DNA from: Actinoplanes philippinensis
GTDB taxonomy: Bacteria; Actinomycetota; Actinomycetes; Mycobacteriales; Micromonosporaceae
Direction of reading: 5' to 3'
DNA length: 64,000 nucleotides
Assembly: GCF_900113015.1 (NCBI RefSeq)
Contig: NZ_FONV01000002.1
Location: 62,001-126,000 of the forward strand
Below the pieces are notes generated by a model. The model made no database searches, was not told the origin of the DNA, and saw only the letters and a program-made list of their open reading frames with translations. Of the stretch, positions 47,396 to 56,047 are shown piece after piece. Position 1 is the first letter of the stretch; every line of letters starts with the position of its first letter. The position numbers and the translations under genes were made by a program.

Positions 47396-48932
47396 CGTGC
47401 TCACCCGTACCCCTCAGGTGTTGAAGAGGCCGTTCGTCTTCTATGCGGTCGTCTATGTGGCCATGGCTCTGTGGTTCTGGCAGAGCGACCTGGTGCCCGG
47501 CGACTCGGCGAGCCGGGTCGCGAACGCCTGGTACACGCTGTTCAGCCGGGATCCGCACCTGGCCGCCATCGGTTTCGTCTGGAACCCGCTGCCGTCGCTG
47601 ATCCTGCTGCCGTTCCTGCCGCTCGGGCTGATCTTCCCGGCGCTCACCCAGCAGGGCCTGCTCGTGGTGCTGGTCTCGGCGGCGCTGATGACGGCGACCG
47701 TCGCGGTGCTGCACGACGTGCTCCGGCGCTCCGATGTGCCGCGGACCGCCCGGCTCGTGCTCACCGCCGCGTTCGCGCTGCACCCGATGATCGTCATCTA
47801 CTCCGGCAACGGGATGAGCGAGGCCTGCTTCCTGCTCTGCCTGATGCTGGCGGTGCGGGCGCTGGTCATCTGGCTCGCCGACGGCCGCGCCGAACAACTC
47901 GTGCCACTCGGCCTCGCCATCGGGCTCGCCTACGGCGCGAGATACGAGGCGCTCGCCCCGGCTGCCGCGGTCCCGGTCCTCGTCTTCCTGACAACCCTGT
48001 GGCGTACGCCCGGAGACCGCCCCCGCCGAATCGCCCTGGCCCGTACCGACGCGGTCCTCGCCGGGCTGCCCGGCCTGCTGGCGGTGATCCTGTGGGCGCT
48101 GGCCGGCAAGCTGATCGTCGGCCAGTGGTTCGCCACGTTCTCCTCCCAGTACGGCAACTCCGCCCAGGTGTCCGCGAACGCCACCGGCATCAGCTCGGTC
48201 ACCGGCGACGACCTGCCCGGCCGGATCGGCTACTGGTTGCAGCAGATGCTCGGCCTGGCCCCGCTGTTCGTGGTGGTCCTCGTCGCCGCGCTGGTGGTGG
48301 CCTGGCGACGGCGTGACCCACGGGTGCTCGCCGCGGTCACCGTCCTCGGGTCGGTGCTGGCGTTCGACGCGCTGGCGTTCCTGTCCGGCACGTCGTTCGG
48401 CTGGCTGCGGTTCCACATCACTGTCGTCCCGCTGACCGTGCTGCTGGCCGGGCATCTGATCGCGGCCCGGCCCCGGCGGGAGGTGGTCACCGCGGCGCTG
48501 GCCGCCGTGCTCGTCGCGATCCCGGCCACGGTGGTCACCCTCGGCCGGCCGACGCTGGCCCGCGAGGAGTCGGAGTGGCTCACCGCGGACGGCGCCGACC
48601 GTACCCGTGGGCTCACCCTGGTCAACCGGAGGGTGGCCGCCGACCTGGACGCCATGGAGCTGCCGGACGGCGCCGTCCTCACCGACGCGGCCTACGCCTT
48701 CGGCATCGTGCTGGCCAGCGACCGGCCCCGGCAGTTCGTCATCACCCCGGACCGGGACTTCGCGGCGGCCGTCGCCGATCCGGCCGGCCACGGGGTGCGC
48801 TATCTGCTGCTGTCCGCCCAGGGCGCGGCCGACGCGGTCCGCCTGCGTGCCGTCACCACCGCCCCGCCGGCCCTGAGCTGGGACGACGACCGCGGTGGCC
48901 GGCAGTGGACGCTCGTCCCCGTCGCGCGATGA
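47385..48932 (+). CDS. GT-C-like integral membrane protein
   Basis: 515 residues with about eleven membrane helices (VFYAVVYVAMALWFWQSDLVPGDSASRVANAW at the start). The first outer loop has PGDSASR rather than the usual acidic pair, so assignment to GT39-like glycosyltransferases is based on topology and context. The final about 120 residues are hydrophilic with VLTDAAYAFGIVLASDRPRQF. The start overlaps the previous gene by 11 bases. It closes the four-gene unit beginning at 40489 and may modify or export the glycan. Confidence 0.75.
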   Translation: MSVDVLTRTPQVLKRPFVFYAVVYVAMALWFWQSDLVPGDSASRVANAWYTLFSRDPHLAAIGFVWNPLPSLILLPFLPLGLIFPALTQQGLLVVLVSAALMTATVAVLHDVLRRSDVPRTARLVLTAAFALHPMIVIYSGNGMSEACFLLCLMLAVRALVIWLADGRAEQLVPLGLAIGLAYGARYEALAPAAAVPVLVFLTTLWRTPGDRPRRIALARTDAVLAGLPGLLAVILWALAGKLIVGQWFATFSSQYGNSAQVSANATGISSVTGDDLPGRIGYWLQQMLGLAPLFVVVLVAALVVAWRRRDPRVLAAVTVLGSVLAFDALAFLSGTSFGWLRFHITVVPLTVLLAGHLIAARPRREVVTAALAAVLVAIPATVVTLGRPTLAREESEWLTADGADRTRGLTLVNRRVAADLDAMELPDGAVLTDAAYAFGIVLASDRPRQFVITPDRDFAAAVADPAGHGVRYLLLSAQGAADAVRLRAVTTAPPALSWDDDRGGRQWTLVPVAR

Positions 48933-48963
48933 GGATCGTCGCCGTTCCGGCGAGGAGGAGTCG

Positions 48964-49911
48964 TCAGCCGGACAGTTCGGCGATCAGGCGGCGGTAGGTG
49001 GTGAACGCCGGCCGGGGCCGGTAGTCCGTGGTCATCAGGCCGAACCGGAACATCGGGTCGTCGGCGGAGCTGTCGGCGTCGCGGAGCGCGAAGTGCTCAT
49101 ACGTGTCGATGCCGAGATCACCGGCGCCGGCGACGGCCCGTACCACCGTCTCCAGGACCTCGGCCTGACGCTCCGGTGACCGGCCCGCGCCGGTCGGCCA
49201 CCCGTGCTCGGTGATGTGCATCGGCACCGACTCCGGCACCCCGCCCGCGCCCAGGCTCTCCCGCCGGAAATGGCGGAGCACCCCGGCCACCGTGCCGGCG
49301 AACTCCTCCGGCGGGATCGGCCGGAAGACGTCCGGGAAGAAGTCGAGCCCCACATAGCCGAGCGCGGCCCGGAACTCGTCACCACCCGCCCGCCCCAGGC
49401 CGGTCCAGTACTCCTGCCCCGGGTCGAAGGCGAGCGTCGCGTTGCAGCCGACCAGGACGTCCACGCCGAGCCGGGCCACCTCGTCGCGCGCCGCGAGAAC
49501 ACCCTCGATCAGAGCCCGCCGCACCGCCGGGAAACCGCCGTCGCCACCCGGCCCGGGATTGTCCGGCTCCTCGGTGATCTGCACCTTGGCCAGGATCGGC
49601 GCGTGCCGGCGGATCTGCTCGCGGACGAACCGCAGCCATCCGGCCAGATCGTCGCCCGGCTCGCGGAAACACAGCACCAGGTCGAGCCGTCGGCGGCCGG
49701 TCGCGTACTGCTCCGGGTCGGGTGGCGCCTGCGGCATGCCGGGCGTGGCGTCGCTGTAGTGCAGGTAGCCCCGGACCAGGAACGGGCGGTCGCCGTGCAG
49801 CTCGTCGAGCGCGGCCAGGATGCGGTCCGGATCGTTCACCGCGCCCGGAGTGACGGAGCCGTCAGCCGTTTCGGAGAGGCCACCCGGATAGAGACCGAAG
49901 AGAAGAGGCAT
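48964..49911 (-). CDS. Putative clan-A-like glycoside hydrolase
   Basis: 315 residues, no signal peptide. A TIM barrel is suggested by LLFGLYPGG at the N-terminus, AKVQITEEPDNPG (acid/base Glu at the end of strand 4) and MHITEHGWPTGAG (nucleophile Glu, like the SETGWP motif of GH17 and related families) about 110 residues later. YLGLDFFPD-like GYVGLDFFPDVF lies between. I cannot place it in a numbered family. The ATG at 49911 follows no strong Shine-Dalgarno. It is divergent from a TetR gene with a palindrome in between, so it is probably induced by its own substrate. Confidence 0.7.
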   Translation of the reverse strand: MPLLFGLYPGGLSETADGSVTPGAVNDPDRILAALDELHGDRPFLVRGYLHYSDATPGMPQAPPDPEQYATGRRRLDLVLCFREPGDDLAGWLRFVREQIRRHAPILAKVQITEEPDNPGPGGDGGFPAVRRALIEGVLAARDEVARLGVDVLVGCNATLAFDPGQEYWTGLGRAGGDEFRAALGYVGLDFFPDVFRPIPPEEFAGTVAGVLRHFRRESLGAGGVPESVPMHITEHGWPTGAGRSPERQAEVLETVVRAVAGAGDLGIDTYEHFALRDADSSADDPMFRFGLMTTDYRPRPAFTTYRRLIAELSG

Positions 49912-49931
49912 GGGCCGACCGTAGTGGAATT

Positions 49932-49946
49932 TTGGTGTCACACCAA
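49932..49946. promoter_or_regulatory. Operator between glycoside hydrolase and TetR genes
   Basis: TTGGTG and its complement CACCAA flank a TCA centre (15 bp). It lies 20 bases before the hydrolase start and 27 bases before the TetR start, in a 62-base divergent gap, so one bound repressor would cover both promoters. TAAGAT at 49961-49966 fits a -10 seven bases before the TetR GTG. Confidence 0.6.
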
Positions 49947-49973
49947 GTTTTGGGTGACGCTAAGATTCGGGAC

Positions 49974-50585
49974 GTGGGCCTTCGTGACGACAAGAAGCAG
50001 GCGACCCGCACGGCGATCGCCGACGCCGCGCTGGCGCTGTTCCTGGAGAAGGGTTTCGACCGGGTCACCGTCGCCGAGGTGGGCCGCGCCGCGACCGTCT
50101 CGGTCAACACGGTCTTCAACTACTTCCCCACCAAGGAGGACCTGTTCTTCGACCGCCAGGACGAGGTGATCCAGCGGCTCGCCCGCGCCGTGCGCGACCG
50201 GGTCCCCGGGGAGACGCCGGCGGCCGCCGTGCACCGCGCGTTTCTCGAACGCCTGGATCGCGACGACGCCACGCTCGGCCTGGACCCCGCAGCGGCGCGA
50301 TTCTGGCGGGTCGTCGACGACAGTCCGGCATTGCTGGCGCGCGCCCGGCTCCTGCGCGAGCTGACCGAGGAGGCGCTGGCCACCGCGCTCACCGCCGCCG
50401 CGCCTCCGGACGCCGCGTCGCCGGCCTCCGGCCATCTCGCCGCCGCTCTCCTGTCGGCCGCCGACCACGCCCTGCATGCCGAGATCCGGCGCCGGATCAC
50501 GCGGGGCGAGTCGCCGGAGAGCGTCCGTGCCGTGATCCGCGCCACTGCCGGGCGGGTCTTCGCCGTCCTCAATGGAGTGTCGTAG
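49974..50585 (+). CDS. TetR-family transcriptional regulator
   Basis: 203 residues. HTH: ATRTAIADAALALFLEKGFDRVTVAEVGRAATVSVNTVFNYFPTKEDLF. The rest is helical. GTG 49974 is chosen because it lies seven bases after TAAGAT, a good -10, and places the HTH near residue 25; the frame is open to 49932 but that part runs through the operator. It probably represses the divergent hydrolase gene and itself. Confidence 0.88.
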   Translation: MGLRDDKKQATRTAIADAALALFLEKGFDRVTVAEVGRAATVSVNTVFNYFPTKEDLFFDRQDEVIQRLARAVRDRVPGETPAAAVHRAFLERLDRDDATLGLDPAAARFWRVVDDSPALLARARLLRELTEEALATALTAAAPPDAASPASGHLAAALLSAADHALHAEIRRRITRGESPESVRAVIRATAGRVFAVLNGVS

Positions 50586-50810
50586 AGACTTCCGGGACCT
50601 TTTGGTGACGGTTGTCCCATCACTCGAATGGTGTCGGAACTCTGACAGGACGCCTGCGCGCGCCACTCGGACGATGGCCCCGCCCCTGGTCACAGTGGAT
50701 AGTCGTACCGGTGCGGAGAGTTACCCCCATCGATCTTGGATGGTTCGCACCGGCTACTCTCGACAGAGCATCTGAGCTGCGTAAACACATCTTGAAGACG
50801 GGGTAAAGAC

Positions 50811-52481
50811 ATGGCCGCGGAGGGAGAGGTCGTCGGGGGGCGTTATCGGCTCGTCCACCCGCTCGCCTCAGGTCACATGAGCCGGATCTGGCTCGCTGTG
50901 GACGAGAAGACCGACACGCAGGTCGTGGTCAAACACTGCGCCATCCCCGACGGACTGACGATCGGGCAGCAGGAGCTGATCCGGGACTGGGCGCTGCCGG
51001 AGGCCGTCGCCGCCTCCCGCGTCGAGCACCCCAACGTGATGAACACCCTCGACGTGCTGCCGTCGTGGGACGGTCCGTGGATCGTCATGGAGTACCTTCC
51101 GTCCCGGTCGCTGCACGAGGTGATCGACGAGACCGGGCCGCTGTCCCCGATCCGGGTCGCGCGGATCGGCCTCGTGCTGGTGTCGGCGCTGCGGGCGGCC
51201 GGGCGGGCCGGGGTGCTGCACCTCGACGTCAAGCCCGGCAACGTGCTGATCACCGACGAGGGCCGGGTGGTGCTCACCGACTTCGGCCCGGTGGTCACCC
51301 CGAACGGCATCCGCACCCTCGCCGACGCCGGGATCGTCCTCGGCTCCCCGAAATACATCGCCCCCGAACGGATCTTCGACCACGCCACCGACGAGCGGTC
51401 CGACCTGTGGTCGCTGGGGGCCACGCTCTACCACGCGGTCGAGGGCCGCCCGCCGTTCGTCCGCCGGACCACCACCGAGGTGCTGCGCGCGATCGGCGCC
51501 GGCCGCCCCGAGCCGCCCCGCCGGGCCGGGCCGCTGGCGCCGGTGCTCGCCGGTCTGCTGCGTCGCGATCCGTCCGACCGGCTGACCGTCACCGGAGCGG
51601 AGTGGGCGCTGCGCGGCGTCGTCGAGGCGAGCCGGCGACGGCCACGGTCCGCGGCCCGCCGGCGGATCCCGGCGGCGTTGGCGGCGGTCGCGGTCACCAC
51701 GACCCTCACGGCGGTCGCGGCGACGGCCCAGGGCGAGACCCGCGGCGGTACGGACGTCGCCGCCGCCACCGTCACCACCGCTCCCGCCTCGCCCGACCCG
51801 AACCGGCCGGCCGGCATCCTCCCGGCGCCCGCCCGGCCCGGTCTCACCACCGATGCGGCCGGCTCCGCGACCGTGCTGTCCGCCCCCGGAGGGACCGGCC
51901 GGTCCACCGCCGATGGTCCCCACACCGCCGGCCCGGACACCGCCGGTCCGCCTGCCGGTGGCCCGGCCGCCACCGGGACCGCTGTCCCACCCGCCCTGCC
52001 GCCCGGTCCCGAGCGGTCCACCGGCGTCCCGGCCGGGCCTGGGCGGGAGACCGCGCCGCCGCCCGGGCACACCTGGTGGGACAGCCCGGACGGCTACCGG
52101 ATCGCCGTTCCCGAGGGCTGGCGCCGGCTCGACATCCCGGGCGGGACGGCCTTCCGCGCCGACGCCGACCGGCTGCGGCTCAGCGTCACCGCCGTGGCCG
52201 AGCCTCCGTCCGACGTGATCGCCGAACTGGAGATCGCCGAGATGGAGACCGCCCTCCCCGGCTACCGGCGGCTCCGCCTCGAAGCGCTTCCGGCCGGATC
52301 GGCGGCCGTCTGGGAGTACACCTTCCGCGACCGCGACGGCGCCTCGATGCGCTCGCTGCGCCGGGTCACCACCAGCGGCGGCCGCACGTTCGTGCTGGAG
52401 TGGCAGTCCACCCGGCAGGCCTGGGCCACCAACCTCCCCGGCTTCACCGTCATCCTCGCCTCCTTCACCACGCGCCCCTGA
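50811..52481 (+). CDS. Membrane Ser/Thr protein kinase with non-RD active site
   Basis: 556 residues. Kinase domain 10-270, membrane helix about 287-306, Pro/Gly/Thr-rich linker 310-425, and an outer domain 425-556 (YRIAVPEGWRRLDIP). Catalytic Lys41 (VVVKHC), HLD in place of HRD (His137-Leu138-Asp139), Lys141, Asn144 and DFG at 157-159 are present. The Gly-rich loop reads LASGHMSR, lacking two of the three glycines. The non-RD motif implies no need for activation-loop phosphorylation. It resembles actinobacterial PknB-type architecture without PASTA repeats. ATG start at 50811; the 225-base gap upstream carries no recognisable gene. Confidence 0.88.
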   Translation: MAAEGEVVGGRYRLVHPLASGHMSRIWLAVDEKTDTQVVVKHCAIPDGLTIGQQELIRDWALPEAVAASRVEHPNVMNTLDVLPSWDGPWIVMEYLPSRSLHEVIDETGPLSPIRVARIGLVLVSALRAAGRAGVLHLDVKPGNVLITDEGRVVLTDFGPVVTPNGIRTLADAGIVLGSPKYIAPERIFDHATDERSDLWSLGATLYHAVEGRPPFVRRTTTEVLRAIGAGRPEPPRRAGPLAPVLAGLLRRDPSDRLTVTGAEWALRGVVEASRRRPRSAARRRIPAALAAVAVTTTLTAVAATAQGETRGGTDVAAATVTTAPASPDPNRPAGILPAPARPGLTTDAAGSATVLSAPGGTGRSTADGPHTAGPDTAGPPAGGPAATGTAVPPALPPGPERSTGVPAGPGRETAPPPGHTWWDSPDGYRIAVPEGWRRLDIPGGTAFRADADRLRLSVTAVAEPPSDVIAELEIAEMETALPGYRRLRLEALPAGSAAVWEYTFRDRDGASMRSLRRVTTSGGRTFVLEWQSTRQAWATNLPGFTVILASFTTRP

Positions 52482-52597
52482 ACCCGCGAGGGGTGACCGC
52501 CGGGGGCCGCTTTCGCCGGTGCGGCGCGCTGAGGGGCGGGAGGCGGGCAGCGCCTCGCGGGGGAGCGGAGGGGGCGGGGTGGATTCGGCGGGGCGGG

Positions 52598-54271
52598 TCA
52601 GCCGTACCTCCTGGTGAGGTCGGGAAGGACCTCGGCGATCTTGTGCAGGAGGTCGTGGGCGGTGAAGGGTTTCTCGATGAAGGCGATGTCACCGTCGAGG
52701 ACGTGGGTGGTGCCGAGGAGGCCGTTGCTGTAGCCGGACATGTAGAGGACGGGCAGGGCCGGTTCGGATGCGTGGACCAGTTCGGCCAGACGGCGGCCGG
52801 ACATCTCCGGCATGATCACGTCGGTCAGCAGGGCGTCGCAGCGGTGCTGGTGGAAGAGGGTCAGCGCCTGGCGGCCGCCGGTGGCGGTGAGGACGTGATA
52901 GCCGCCGTCGGTGAGGATGCGGGTGACGACGCGGGCGAGGGCCGGCTCGTCCTCGACGACCAGGATGGTCCGCCCGTCGCCCGCCGGGGGCGCGTCGTGC
53001 CGCGGGAGCGTGGCGGCGCCGTCGCCGGACGCCGTGACCAGCGGCAGGTAGATGCGGAACGTGGTGCCGACGCCCGGCTCGGAGTAGACGTTGATGCTGC
53101 CGCCCGCCTCGGCGACGATGCCGTAGACGGTGGACAGTCCCAGCCCGGTCCCCTGGCCGCGGGGCTTCGTCGTGTAGAACGGCTCGAAGATGTGCGCCGC
53201 CACGTCCGCTGTCATGCCCTCGCCGGTGTCGCTGACCAGCAGGCGGGCGTAGGCTCCGGCGGGCAGTGCGGGCTGCATGTCGAGTTCCCCGCCGTCCAGG
53301 TCGGCGGTGTTCGCCTCCAGGACCAGGGTGCCGCCGTCGGGCATCGCGTCGCGGGCGTTGATCGCCAGGTTGAGCACCACCTGCTGCAGCTGGCCGGGGT
53401 CGACGTGCACGGTGACCGGCGCCGCCGACGGCACCATGATCAGGTTGATGTGTTCGCCGATGGTGCGGCCGAGCATGGCGTGCACCTCGGCGAGAGCGGC
53501 AGAGAGGTCGACGTCGCGGGGCTGGATGGTGTCGCCGCGGGTGAAGGTCAGCAGCTGACGGGTCAGGTTGATGGCCCGGTCGGCGGCGGTGCGCACGTGC
53601 CGCAGGTCGGCGGTGAGGGCGTCGTTGCCGGCCGCCTCCTCGGCCGCGAAGTCGGTGTAGTTCACGATGATCGCCAGGATGTTGTTGAAGTCGTGCGCCA
53701 CCCCGCCCGCCAGTTTGCCGAGGCTCTCCATCCGCTGCGCCTGGTGGGTACGCTCCTCGACGGCCCGCTGCCGCTCGGCCGCCTCCTTCAGCGCGGTGAT
53801 GTCCCGGACCACCGCGGAGAACCCGATCGGCTGCCCGAAACGGTCCCGGACCAGGGCCACACTGAACGACGCCTCGACCGGGGTGCCGTCCTTGCGGAAC
53901 CGGCGTGTCTCGTACGGCACACCCTTCTCGCCCTCCCGGATCCGCCGCATCATGTCGCGCTGCTCCGCGGCACCGGCCTCGTCGGTCAGGATCCGGGCGT
54001 GCCGGCCGACGACCTCGTCGGCGGTCCAGCCGAAGATCTGTTCGGCGCCGCGGTTCCAGGCCGTGAGGACGCCGTCGAGGTCGGACCCGATGATCGCGTC
54101 GTCGGTGTGCTCGGCCACGGCCTGCAGGGTGGCCCGATGCGCGTCGGCCTCGTCCTGCAGCCGGCCGCGCCGCCGTACCGCCCAGACCACGACGACCGCC
54201 GTGACCACCACGTACGTGAGCAGGATCGCCAGGTTGCCCAGCAGAAAAAGCTGTTCCGGCACGGTCGTCAT
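52598..54271 (-). CDS. Hybrid histidine kinase with PAS and receiver domains
   Basis: 557 residues. One N-terminal membrane helix (FLLGNLAILLTYVVVTAVVVVWA), PAS at about 45-165, dimerisation domain with His193 in GGVAHDFNNILAIIVNY, and HATPase_c with an N box (NLAINARDAM), DTGEGM and GQGTGLGLSTVYGIV. A C-terminal receiver starts near 435 with acceptor Asp484 in LLTDVIMPEMSG. The NtrB-like H box is typical of this group. It is divergent from the ketosynthase gene at 54323 with only 51 bases between, so the promoters are close or shared. Confidence 0.9.
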   Translation of the reverse strand: MTTVPEQLFLLGNLAILLTYVVVTAVVVVWAVRRRGRLQDEADAHRATLQAVAEHTDDAIIGSDLDGVLTAWNRGAEQIFGWTADEVVGRHARILTDEAGAAEQRDMMRRIREGEKGVPYETRRFRKDGTPVEASFSVALVRDRFGQPIGFSAVVRDITALKEAAERQRAVEERTHQAQRMESLGKLAGGVAHDFNNILAIIVNYTDFAAEEAAGNDALTADLRHVRTAADRAINLTRQLLTFTRGDTIQPRDVDLSAALAEVHAMLGRTIGEHINLIMVPSAAPVTVHVDPGQLQQVVLNLAINARDAMPDGGTLVLEANTADLDGGELDMQPALPAGAYARLLVSDTGEGMTADVAAHIFEPFYTTKPRGQGTGLGLSTVYGIVAEAGGSINVYSEPGVGTTFRIYLPLVTASGDGAATLPRHDAPPAGDGRTILVVEDEPALARVVTRILTDGGYHVLTATGGRQALTLFHQHRCDALLTDVIMPEMSGRRLAELVHASEPALPVLYMSGYSNGLLGTTHVLDGDIAFIEKPFTAHDLLHKIAEVLPDLTRRYG

Positions 54272-54322
54272 ATCGGAAACTGTTCGGTCATGCTGAGGGG
54301 CTGAGCCATCTCTGGGGGGACA

Positions 54323-55303
54323 GTGCGAGTCGGAATCACCGGGGTCGGCGCCCATCTGCCGGAGCACGAGGTCACCACGACCGAGTTGCAGGACCGGATC
54401 GGGCGGCTCCCCCGCGGCCTGCTCGCCCGGCTCACCGGCATCGAACGGCGGCGGTTCGCGGCCGACGGGGAGTACGCCTCCACGCTGGGCCTGCACGCCG
54501 CCCGCGCCGCCCTCGACGCGGCCGGCGCCCGCCCCGGCGACGTCGACCTGCTGCTGTTCGCGTCGGCCAGCCGGGACATGGTCGAGCCGGCCACCGCGCA
54601 CATCCTGCAGGACGCGCTCGGCAGCCGGGCCCACGCGCTGGACGTCACCAACGCGTGCAACAGCTTCGTCAACGGGATCGACCTGGCCCGGTCGATGATC
54701 CTGGCCGGACGGGCCCGGCGGGCGCTGGTCGTCACCGGGGAGACACCGAGCCGGGTGATGCGGCCGCGGGTGGCGGGGCTGGCCGAGGCGCGGCGGGCGT
54801 TCGCCGGGTACACGTTCGGCGACGCCGGGGCGGCCGTGGTCGTCGAGCCGGTGGAGCGGGGCGGCATCATCGACGTCGACACGGCCACCCACTCCGAGCA
54901 CTGGACGGTCGGCGGGATCCCGGGCGGCGGGTCACGGCATCCACGAGGCGAGGAGCACACCTATTTCACCGGGGACGGGCACCGGCTGCGCGGCGTGTTC
55001 GAGACGATCGGGGCGGGCATCCTGGACCGGGTCCGGGAGCGCACCGGCATGGCGTACACCGACTACGCCCGGATCCTGGTGCATCAGGTGACGCTGCCGT
55101 ACCTGGAGCGGTTCATCGAGGTCACCGGCGTGCCGAAGGACCGGCTCGACATCACCGTCACCTCGTTCGGCAACATGGCGAGCGCCACCCTCGGCGTGCA
55201 GCTGAGCCGAACGTTCCCGCAGCTGATCGCCGGTGACCGGGTGCTGTTCATCGGGCTGGGCGGGGGTGTCAGCATGATGACCATGGTGTGGGAGCGGTCG
55301 TGA
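54323..55303 (+). CDS. Ketoacyl synthase III-type thiolase (FabH/OleA-like)
   Basis: 326 residues, a full thiolase fold. Catalytic residues: Cys112 in VTNACNSF, His254 in ILVHQVTLPY and Asn284 in TSFGNMAS. The second half lacks typical FabH spacing, and the enzyme may instead condense two acyl chains in the manner of OleA. GTG 54323 has GGGGGGA upstream. It is the first gene of a coupled set; its stop overlaps the next GTG by four bases. No ACP or FabG/FabZ gene is in the window, so it is unlikely to be housekeeping FabH. Confidence 0.85.
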   Translation: MRVGITGVGAHLPEHEVTTTELQDRIGRLPRGLLARLTGIERRRFAADGEYASTLGLHAARAALDAAGARPGDVDLLLFASASRDMVEPATAHILQDALGSRAHALDVTNACNSFVNGIDLARSMILAGRARRALVVTGETPSRVMRPRVAGLAEARRAFAGYTFGDAGAAVVVEPVERGGIIDVDTATHSEHWTVGGIPGGGSRHPRGEEHTYFTGDGHRLRGVFETIGAGILDRVRERTGMAYTDYARILVHQVTLPYLERFIEVTGVPKDRLDITVTSFGNMASATLGVQLSRTFPQLIAGDRVLFIGLGGGVSMMTMVWERS

Positions 55304-56037
55304 GCGGCCTGTGGGTGATCGTGCCCGCCTACAACGAGGCCGCCCGGATCGGCGCCACCCTGGAGGCGCTCGCCGCCCAGACCGACACCGGCTTCACGCT
55401 CCTGGTCGTCGACAACGGGTCCACCGACGCCACCGCCGCCGTGGCCGAGGCGTTCCGGGAGCGGGCGCCGTTCCCGGTGAAGGTGCTCACCGAGACCGAG
55501 AAGGGCGTCGGGTGTGCCGTCGACACCGGGTTCCGGCACGCCGTCGCGGCGGGGGCGGAGCTGCTGGCGCGTACCGACGCGGACTGCCTGCCCCGGCCCG
55601 GCTGGGTGGCGGCGGCACGGGCCGCCCTCACCGGTGGCGCCGGCATGGTGTGCGGGCGCATCACGGCCCGCCGCGACGAGCACGGTCCGGCCGGGCGGGC
55701 GGTGTTCGGGCTGCTGGTGGTGCTCGCGGCGGCGTTCGGGCGGATCCGGCCGGCCCACCGGGACAGCGGCTTCCGGGCGCCGTACCGGATGCACGCCGGC
55801 AACAACATGGCGATCACCGCGGCGCTCTACGAGGCGTGCGGCGGGATGCCGCGGCGGCCGTCGCCGACCGACCGGCTCTTCCTCAACCGGGTACGCCGGA
55901 CCACCTCATCGATCGTGCACAGCCGGTCGATGGTGGTGGAGAACTCGACCCGGCGGCTGCGCGCGTACGGGGTGCTGCGGACCGCCCGCTGGTACCTCGA
56001 CCGTGGCAGTGGCCCCCTGACCCCGGACCCACGATGA
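55300..56037 (+). CDS. Family 2 glycosyltransferase, cluster copy 1
   Basis: 245 residues, a soluble GT-A domain: VIVPAYNEAARIGATLEALA, VVDNGSTDAT, RTDADCLPRPGW with the metal-binding DAD, and a conserved C-terminal motif RRLRAYGVLRTARWYLDR. It shares these with the GT2 at 57496, so the two are paralogues within one cluster. GTG 55300 overlaps the ketosynthase stop (GTGA). The sugar donor and acceptor are unknown; it probably glycosylates the product of the ketosynthase or ligase steps. Confidence 0.85.
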   Translation: MSGLWVIVPAYNEAARIGATLEALAAQTDTGFTLLVVDNGSTDATAAVAEAFRERAPFPVKVLTETEKGVGCAVDTGFRHAVAAGAELLARTDADCLPRPGWVAAARAALTGGAGMVCGRITARRDEHGPAGRAVFGLLVVLAAAFGRIRPAHRDSGFRAPYRMHAGNNMAITAALYEACGGMPRRPSPTDRLFLNRVRRTTSSIVHSRSMVVENSTRRLRAYGVLRTARWYLDRGSGPLTPDPR

Positions 56038-56047
56038 GGGGAGCCCC

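Noticed and set aside
54323-55303. Housekeeping fabH
   Set aside because: No acpP, fabF or fabD nearby; the gene is coupled to a glycosyltransferase and ligase instead.
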